Part shown: positions 57,927 to 64,000 of the stretch, piece by piece
How positions within the stretch are numbered: the first letter of the stretch is position 1
Layout: every line of letters begins with the position of its first letter
From: Dactylosporangium aurantiacum
GTDB lineage: Bacteria; Actinomycetota; Actinomycetes; Mycobacteriales; Micromonosporaceae
Length of the DNA stretch: 64,000 nt
NCBI RefSeq assembly: GCF_000716715.1
Contig: NZ_JNYJ01000002.1
Location: 186,001 to 250,000 of the forward strand
Reading direction: 5' to 3'
Notes under the pieces: generated by a model
Told to the model about the DNA's origin: nothing
Database searches by the model: none
The model's input: only the letters and a program-made list of their open reading frames with translations
Made by a program: the position numbers and the translations under genes

Positions 57927-59975
57927 TCAGCGTGTCTTCGGCAGGTCGAACTGGTCGGCCCGCTGGCAGTCGCTCGAGCCGCCGATTCCGGACGAGCCCA
58001 CGCGCTCCAGGGCGTCGCGGGCGTTTTCGCGGCCGAGGTTCCAGCCGTACCACGGGTCCGGCTCGTCCAGGTCGTCGACGATCCAGCTCAGCGTGCAGCG
58101 ACGGACCGAGTCAGGGAGGGTCGACAGGGCCGGGGTGGCGTCGGAGGACAGGGCGCGCAGGTACCAGGCGTCGATCTTGCCGGTCTCCTGGTAACGCGCG
58201 ATGTTGCGGCGGGCCGCGTAGTCCTCCGGGTTGAGCACCGCGAGGGTGAGCAGCATGACGACCGCGAGACCGACGGTCGTCGACGGGATCCAGGTGCCGC
58301 GCCACCTGATGCCGGCCACCATGACCATGACGAAGACGGTGCCGAGGAGCAGCTCGAACGCCATCACGAAGATGCGCTCGCCGGTGAAGCTGTAGACCTT
58401 CTGGTAGGCGTACATGCGGGACAACGCCGACACCACGATCACGATGCTCAGCGACGAGAGCAGGCCGAGCAGCGTGCGCAGCAGGATGCGGTCGGCCCGG
58501 TCCTCGCGGCTGGCCCAGCGGGTCACGCCGCCCAGCACGGCGATCGTCAGCACAGTGACGGTCGCCAGCTGCCAGAAGCCGCTGCGGGCGTATTCGGCGT
58601 AGGTGAGGCCGGCGGTCTGCAGCACGTGGTGCTGGCCGCCGAACAGGACGGTGGCCTGCACGACGACGAATCCGCTGTACAGCAGGACCAGCGCCCCGAT
58701 CGGCAGCCCCCACTCCAGGCGGCGCAGCCGCGCGGTGCCCGGCTTGTCGATGGTGGACAGGTCCGGCGGCGCGGCGACGGTGTAGACGGCCGCGACGGCG
58801 ATCAGCGCGCAGAGGATGAACAGGAACACGCGGCCGACGCTGACCGTCGGCACGACGGCGGAGAGCACCTGCGAGAACGCGGCGTCGGCGGAGGAGAGCA
58901 GCGCGCCGAAGACCAGCACGAAGAACACAGTGATGACGACCGACCAGGCGACGCGCTGGGTGTGGCGGGGCTTGCCGTGCCGGTCGCCGGTGGCGCTGAG
59001 GTGCTTGGCCACCCACGGGATGCCGCGCAAGGCCGCGAACGGCGCCGCCACGAGGCTGAACAGTATGGAGCGGACGCGTTGGCCGCCGACGATGGCCAGG
59101 GCGGCGCAGCCGAGCGCTCCCAGCACACAGAACGTGACGAGCCACCAGGCGTTGCGGAACGCCAGCACCGACAGCAGGACGACCGCGGAGCCGGCCCAGA
59201 CGGCCCGCATCGCACGGTCGGCCTTCGGCAGCGCTGCGGCGGCCGGCCAGATGCCGGCGATGACGGCGGCGACGAGCGCGAACCCGCCGAGGAACCAGCC
59301 GATGCCGACCCGCATGCCGGGCAGGACGATCGCGGCGACGAGTCCGCCGGCGAGCACGGCGACCGGTACGCGCCAGCCGCTCGCGGGCTCCGGCCCGGGC
59401 CAACGTGCTTCCAGGAACCCGGGCGGCAGCGGTCGCGGCGGCCCCATGACCCGCGGAACGGTCTGATAGGGCGGGAACGGGGGCACTACAGGATGCGGCG
59501 GGAAGGGCGCGGCGTACGGCGGCGCGAAAGGCCGTGTTGCCGACTGGTGCTGCGCCGGCGGCGGTGCGACAGCATCCTCGTCGTGTCCCTCGTCTTCTTC
59601 CTCGTCGTGTTCCTCGTCGTGTTCCTCGTCTTCTTCGAGCTCGTCGTCGGGCGATTCCTCAACAGGCGCGGCGGCAGCGGCCGCGACGGGCGTGACCGGC
59701 TCGGCGACGGGCGTGACTGGCTCGGGCTCAACGGGCGCGGCCGTCATGCCCTCGGCAGGTTTGGCCGTCGCGCCCGGGACCAGCGGCACGAACACGGCGA
59801 ATCCCGGGGTCCCCGCGGGAATCGTCACGGGAATCGCCCACGTCTGCCCCTCGGCGGTGCCGGGCCAGGCGACCGGCTGCGGCCGTCCATCGCCGCCGGG
59901 CATGACCAGCAGATACGGTACGGCCACGGGCGGTTGGGCGGGTGGATCGACTTCGTCAGGTACGGCGTCGGTCAT
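57927..59975 (-). CDS. DUF4153/DUF4173-like polytopic membrane protein with acidic N-terminal domain
   Basis: ATG at 59975 with GGAG upstream; 682 residues. The N-terminal ~200 residues are cytoplasmic, first Pro/Val-rich (PAQPPVAVPYLLVMPGGDGRP), then strongly acidic with repeated EEHDEEHDEE, then Pro-rich. About 12-13 membrane helices follow, with typical features of DUF4153/DUF4173 proteins: SADAAFSQVL, LTYAEYARSGFWQL, ALSRMYAYQKVYSFTGERIFV (read in parts) and NPEDYAARRNIARY. Members often sit near TM sensors, and the function is unknown. The acidic stretch is encoded by short in-frame DNA repeats. Confidence 0.8.
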   Translation of the reverse strand: MTDAVPDEVDPPAQPPVAVPYLLVMPGGDGRPQPVAWPGTAEGQTWAIPVTIPAGTPGFAVFVPLVPGATAKPAEGMTAAPVEPEPVTPVAEPVTPVAAAAAAPVEESPDDELEEDEEHDEEHDEEEDEGHDEDAVAPPPAQHQSATRPFAPPYAAPFPPHPVVPPFPPYQTVPRVMGPPRPLPPGFLEARWPGPEPASGWRVPVAVLAGGLVAAIVLPGMRVGIGWFLGGFALVAAVIAGIWPAAAALPKADRAMRAVWAGSAVVLLSVLAFRNAWWLVTFCVLGALGCAALAIVGGQRVRSILFSLVAAPFAALRGIPWVAKHLSATGDRHGKPRHTQRVAWSVVITVFFVLVFGALLSSADAAFSQVLSAVVPTVSVGRVFLFILCALIAVAAVYTVAAPPDLSTIDKPGTARLRRLEWGLPIGALVLLYSGFVVVQATVLFGGQHHVLQTAGLTYAEYARSGFWQLATVTVLTIAVLGGVTRWASREDRADRILLRTLLGLLSSLSIVIVVSALSRMYAYQKVYSFTGERIFVMAFELLLGTVFVMVMVAGIRWRGTWIPSTTVGLAVVMLLTLAVLNPEDYAARRNIARYQETGKIDAWYLRALSSDATPALSTLPDSVRRCTLSWIVDDLDEPDPWYGWNLGRENARDALERVGSSGIGGSSDCQRADQFDLPKTR

Positions 59976-60543
59976 TGGGTAGCTCCACGTGTCGGTGGAC
60001 AGTTGCCGGACCGGGCCCGTGCGCACCGTCCGTCGCCGTCCCACCGATGAGCGCTGATCGGCGGATTGTCACGAACAGTGACAGCGCGTAACACGGCTGT
60101 GCGGAGATGGCGGGGGCCTGGCGCCAACTGACGCTTTGGTCCGGACCGGATTTTCCCTGCATGGCCCGGCGGCAGGGATCATGGCACGGCGGCCCGGCCG
60201 CGGACCAGCCCGTGGCGCACACCTGGGACGGTGGGACGTTGCACCACCGTCCACCTGCGAAGACGCGGCTTCCCGGGACGAGGCGCCGGGCAGTCCGGCG
60301 CGGAGAGCCGGCGGTGTGCGCCGGCAGCCCGACGACTGTCCAGGTACGGCTCGACGTGGTCAGCGCCGCTGGGAGGCGTCTGGGGCGAGCTTGTTCGAGG
60401 GTGCCGAAGGTCCGGGAGTCCATCCGAGGAACGCCTCCTGGGATGCGCGGCCCCGGGTGTGGGCCGACGGTGGCCCGCACCCTCCTCGTACTCTTTGTCG
60501 GCGCACCGTTCGTGGCGCGGCGGCACCGGCGAAGGGACGATGC
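59976..60543. other. Intergenic region before the second lacI-family gene
   Basis: About 570 bases with no supported gene on either strand; the open frames here have Arg/Pro-rich, noise-like translations. I found no GGAANCGNTTCC-type operator. The promoters of the divergent genes at 59975 and 60544 should lie here but I cannot place them. Confidence 0.45.
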
Positions 60544-61563
60544 ATGGCAACGGCGGCGGGTTCGTCCCGACGGCAGCCCACGCTCGCCGAGGTTGCCGCG
60601 CGGGCCGGCGTGTCGATGACCGCAGCGTCACGGGTGATCAACAATGCGCCGCACGTGAGCCGCGCCAAGCGGGAAGCCGTGGAGAAGGCCATCAGGGAGC
60701 TGGGGTACGCGCCCAGCCGTAGCGCCCGGGCGCTGGCCACGCGCAAGAGCGGCGTGGTCGCCCTGGCCGTCTCCGGTGACGACCCCGCCCTCTTCGCCGA
60801 TCCGTTCTTCGCGCATGTCATCGTCGGTATCTCGGCGGCCCTGGAGGAGACCGACCTGCACCTGCTGCTGTGTCTGGGCGCATCCGGACGGGCCCAGACA
60901 CGGTTCAAGAGCCTGCTCGGCACCCGCGCGGTCGACGGCGTCATGCTCATCGCGCTGCGCGGCGACGATCCGCTCGTCCACCTCGTGGAGCGCTCCGGCC
61001 TGCCCACCGTCTACGGCGGCCGGCCGCTGCACGGCGAGCCCGCCTGGTACGTCGACGCGGACAACCGGGGTGGTGCCCGCACGGGCACCGACCACCTGAT
61101 CGGGCTCGGACGCACCCGCATCGCCACGATCACCGGTCTGTCCGACACGGAGGTCAGCGAGTCCAGATACCACGGGTACCGCGATGCGATGGCCGTCGCC
61201 GGCCTGGCACCGCACGCCGTGCGGGCCGGTGACTTCACCGTCGCCGGCGGCGCCGCGGCGATGACGGAGCTGCTGGACACCCGCGCGGACCTCGACGCGG
61301 TGTTCGTCGCCAACGACAACATGGCGGCGGGCGCGGTGCGGGTGCTCCGCGAGCGTGGTCGCCGGGTCCCCGACGACGTGGCCGTCGTAGGGTTCGACGA
61401 CCTCGAGATCGCGACCCGCACGGAGCCGCCGCTGACCACGGTGCACCAGCCGGTGCGAGCCTTGGGCACGGAGATGGCCCGGATGCTCACGGCGTTGCTG
61501 GCGGGGCAGGAGCCCAGCCCGCTGATCCTGCCCACGCGCCTGGTGGTCCGCGAGTCGGCCTGA
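60544..61563 (+). CDS. LacI-family transcriptional regulator
   Basis: The ATG at 60544 (GAAGGGA upstream) gives 339 residues. The DNA-binding head is QPTLAEVAARAGVSMTAASRVI and the hinge PSRSARALATRKSG. The sensor domain has ADPFFAHVIVGISAALEETD, VDGVMLIALRGDD, FVANDNMAAGAVRVLRERG, VVGFDDLEIATRTEPPLTTV. It precedes the GH12 gene on the same strand, separated by a terminator and two LacI-type operators, so it is the nearest candidate repressor of that enzyme. Confidence 0.9.
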   Translation: MATAAGSSRRQPTLAEVAARAGVSMTAASRVINNAPHVSRAKREAVEKAIRELGYAPSRSARALATRKSGVVALAVSGDDPALFADPFFAHVIVGISAALEETDLHLLLCLGASGRAQTRFKSLLGTRAVDGVMLIALRGDDPLVHLVERSGLPTVYGGRPLHGEPAWYVDADNRGGARTGTDHLIGLGRTRIATITGLSDTEVSESRYHGYRDAMAVAGLAPHAVRAGDFTVAGGAAAMTELLDTRADLDAVFVANDNMAAGAVRVLRERGRRVPDDVAVVGFDDLEIATRTEPPLTTVHQPVRALGTEMARMLTALLAGQEPSPLILPTRLVVRESA

Positions 61564-61580
61564 AACGCTCCGCATCACGG

Positions 61581-61609
61581 CCGGCGGCGCAGATCGCCGG
61601 CGCCGCCGG
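61581..61609 (+). terminator. Terminator hairpin after the lacI-family gene
   Basis: CCGGCGGCGC (61581-61590) pairs perfectly with GCGCCGCCGG (61600-61609) across a 9-base loop, 17 bases after the stop. Confidence 0.7.
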
Positions 61610-61640
61610 AGCCGATCCGGACCGGAAACCCGACCGCTGA

Positions 61641-63032
<1,392 letters not shown>

Positions 63033-63039
63033 CCGGACA

Positions 63040-63078
63040 GTGCCTCGCAGGCGGCCCGCGCGGCAGCCGGCGAGGCAC
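63040..63078 (+). terminator. Hairpin after the GH12 gene
   Basis: GTGCCTCGC (63040-63048) pairs with GCGAGGCAC (63070-63078). The 21-base loop can fold further (GGC/GCC). Confidence 0.55.
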
Positions 63079-63083
63079 CTGCC

Positions 63084-63290
63084 CCCGGCAACGACCCGCT
63101 CGGCCTCCTCGACCAAGACCAAAGCCTCCTGGAGTGCTCCCGGCGGCTCGGCTGGGCGCTGGACACCGTGAAACGCCACGCCCGCGCCGCCACGGCCGGG
63201 CAACGGCAACGCCCGCCGCGCTCCCGCGACACCCTCGTCGACCCGTTCCGGCACCACCTGCGCCGCCGCCTGCGAGTCCTGCTCGCATGA
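63084..63290 (+). mobile_element. Relic of an ISL3-type transposase gene
   Basis: An in-frame fragment of ~68 codons ends at TGA 63288-63290. The translation includes LLECSRRLGWALDTVKRHAR, ARAATAGQRQRPPRSRDTLV and DPFRHHLRRRLR, which matches the internal helix-turn-helix region of ISL3-family transposases (…LGWGLNTVKRYARA…RPPRYP…LVDPYRDHLRRR in family members). There is no start and no catalytic part, and I see no terminal inverted repeats. It is therefore a dead remnant between two secreted CAZyme-type genes. Confidence 0.6.
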
Positions 63291-63320
63291 GACGGACCGC
63301 TTCCGGGGAGTCCGGAAACA

Positions 63321-63368
63321 TTGACATGTTTCATCGGAATTCCTACGATCGAGGAAAGCGTTTTCCTC
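63321..63368 (+). promoter_or_regulatory. Promoter with LacI-type operator for the RICIN-domain gene
   Basis: TTGACA (63321-63326), exactly 17 bases, TACGAT (63344-63349), then the near-perfect palindrome GAGGAAAGCGTTTTCCTC (63351-63368) at the start of transcription. The arrangement is the same as at the GH31 promoter. The core GGAAAGCGTTTTCC keeps the central CpG but differs in one arm from GGAANCGNTTCC. Confidence 0.8.
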
Positions 63369-63479
63369 GTTGGGGCCACGCCTCCTTGAGCGCGTGCGAG
63401 GTGCGGAAACCTCCACAAGGTGATTGTCGCGCCGGCCGCGTGCCGTCCGACGGTTGCCCCGTTCCCTTTGGGAGTTCTG

Positions 63480-64000
63480 ATGAACCCGGTCCGCAACCGT
63501 CCCGGCGGGCGTCTGTGGCGGCTGCCCGCCATCATCGGTCTCGCGCTCGCGCTCGCCCTCGCCGCCGGCGTTGCGGTGTCCGCCGTCACCACGGCGAACG
63601 CCGCGACGATCGACACCGGCGCATGGTACGTCATCGTCAACCGCAACAGCGGCAAGGCGATGGACATGTGGGAGTGGTCGACCGCCGACGGCGGCAACCT
63701 CCGGCAGTACACGCGTACCGATGCGGTGAACCAGCAGTTCCAGTTCGTCGACGTGGGCGCGGGCTACTACCAGTTGAAGAACCGAAACAGCGGCAAGGTC
63801 ATCGCGGTGCCCAGCGCCACCGACGGTGCGCAGGTCATCCAGACCACCGCAAGCACCGACACCAAGCAGCACTTCGCCGTGAAGGACTCCGCCGGCGGGT
63901 ATGTGCGGTTCATCAGCCGGCACTCGGGTAAGGCGCTGGACCTGTGGGAGTGGTCGGTCGCCGACGGCGGCATGGTCGCGCAGTACGCCGATCTCGACGG
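63480..64000 (+). CDS. Secreted RICIN-type beta-trefoil protein (3' end outside the window)
   Basis: The ATG at 63480 with GGGAG six bases upstream opens a frame that runs off the window, 173 codons so far. A long signal peptide (residues 1-41, core IIGLALALALAAGVAV, cleavage ANA before ATID) is followed by a RicinB_lectin_2-like domain. The repeats GKAMDMWEWSTADGG and GKALDLWEWSVADGG and an intervening GKVIAVPSATDG unit are the three lobes of a beta-trefoil. Such a domain at the N terminus usually targets a glycosidase or protease further along. The catalytic domain, if any, is not visible. It has its own LacI-type operator and strong promoter. Confidence 0.8.
   Translation, partial: MNPVRNRPGGRLWRLPAIIGLALALALAAGVAVSAVTTANAATIDTGAWYVIVNRNSGKAMDMWEWSTADGGNLRQYTRTDAVNQQFQFVDVGAGYYQLKNRNSGKVIAVPSATDGAQVIQTTASTDTKQHFAVKDSAGGYVRFISRHSGKALDLWEWSVADGGMVAQYADLD

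Noticed and set aside
60045..60543. The extra N-terminal ~136 codons open before the second lacI-family gene
   Set aside because: The translation is noise-like, and the ATG at 60544 with a ribosome site starts just before the canonical LacI head.

Overview
The window is a very GC-rich chromosomal segment from an actinobacterium: third codon positions are almost all G or C, GTG starts are common, several genes look leaderless, and many lipoproteins and Tat or Sec secreted proteins are present. The content (secreted CAZymes with CBM13/RICIN and FN3 modules, sugar ABC importer genes without an ATPase, LacI regulators, nSTAND-WD40 proteins) fits Micromonosporaceae or a related filamentous genus. 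The family is an inference; no rRNA or other marker is present.

Layout. 1-3.1 kb: the 3' end of a thioesterase-MFS fusion (possibly the edge of a nonribosomal peptide locus), a small unknown protein and an LprG-like lipoprotein. 3.1-8.0 kb: a small secreted Cys-rich protein, its decayed duplicate with an expanded 14-bp repeat, and a divergent HTH-nSTAND-TM-WD40 protein. 8.3-12.3 kb: two secreted DUF4832-type proteins. 12.3-15.3 kb: a membrane protein plus winged-helix regulator pair behind an elaborate palindrome, and two overlapping GntR/TetR chimeric regulators. 15.4-19.6 kb: a GH31 glycosidase divergent from its LacI regulator. 19.8-25.2 kb: a five-FN3 secreted protein, then FIST sensor, GAF-PAS-GAF histidine kinase and Cys-rich protein. 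25.3-31.8 kb: a polytopic-membrane/GH5 fusion, a repeat-bearing membrane protein and a large polytopic envelope protein. 32.0-35.9 kb: poly-gamma-glutamate hydrolase family protein, VOC protein, DUF1269 protein, long-chain acyl-CoA synthetase. 36.0-43.9 kb: galactoside utilisation (GH42 divergent from a binding protein, two permeases and GH36). 44.2-52.2 kb: a urea-type ABC transporter (urtABCDE) with an NCS1 permease and two TetR regulators behind a GlnR-like box. 52.7-60.0 kb: a class A PBP, a small lipoprotein, a membrane-anchored HTH protein with a degenerate glycosidase domain, and a DUF4153/4173-like protein. 60.5-64.0 kb: a second LacI regulator, a GH12-CBM13 enzyme, a transposase relic and the start of a secreted RICIN-domain protein.

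How it works together. The dominant theme is sensing and degradation of plant or microbial polysaccharide. GGAANCGNTTCC-type LacI operators recur at the GH31/LacI divergent promoters, before GH12 and before the RICIN gene, which suggests one small regulon. The galactoside operon pairs import with intracellular alpha- and beta-galactosidases and presumably borrows a multitask ATPase. The urea cluster is a nitrogen-scavenging unit.

The most unusual observations are: (1) a chain of ATGA-overlapping mini-ORFs made by a tandem 89-bp duplication between the two sugar permeases, with a related element between the two tetR genes; (2) a one-component HTH-TM protein whose extracellular glycosidase-like domain appears to have lost both catalytic glutamates, which makes it a candidate transmembrane glycan sensor; (3) the FIST-kinase operon without a response regulator; and (4) several unusual enzyme-membrane fusions.
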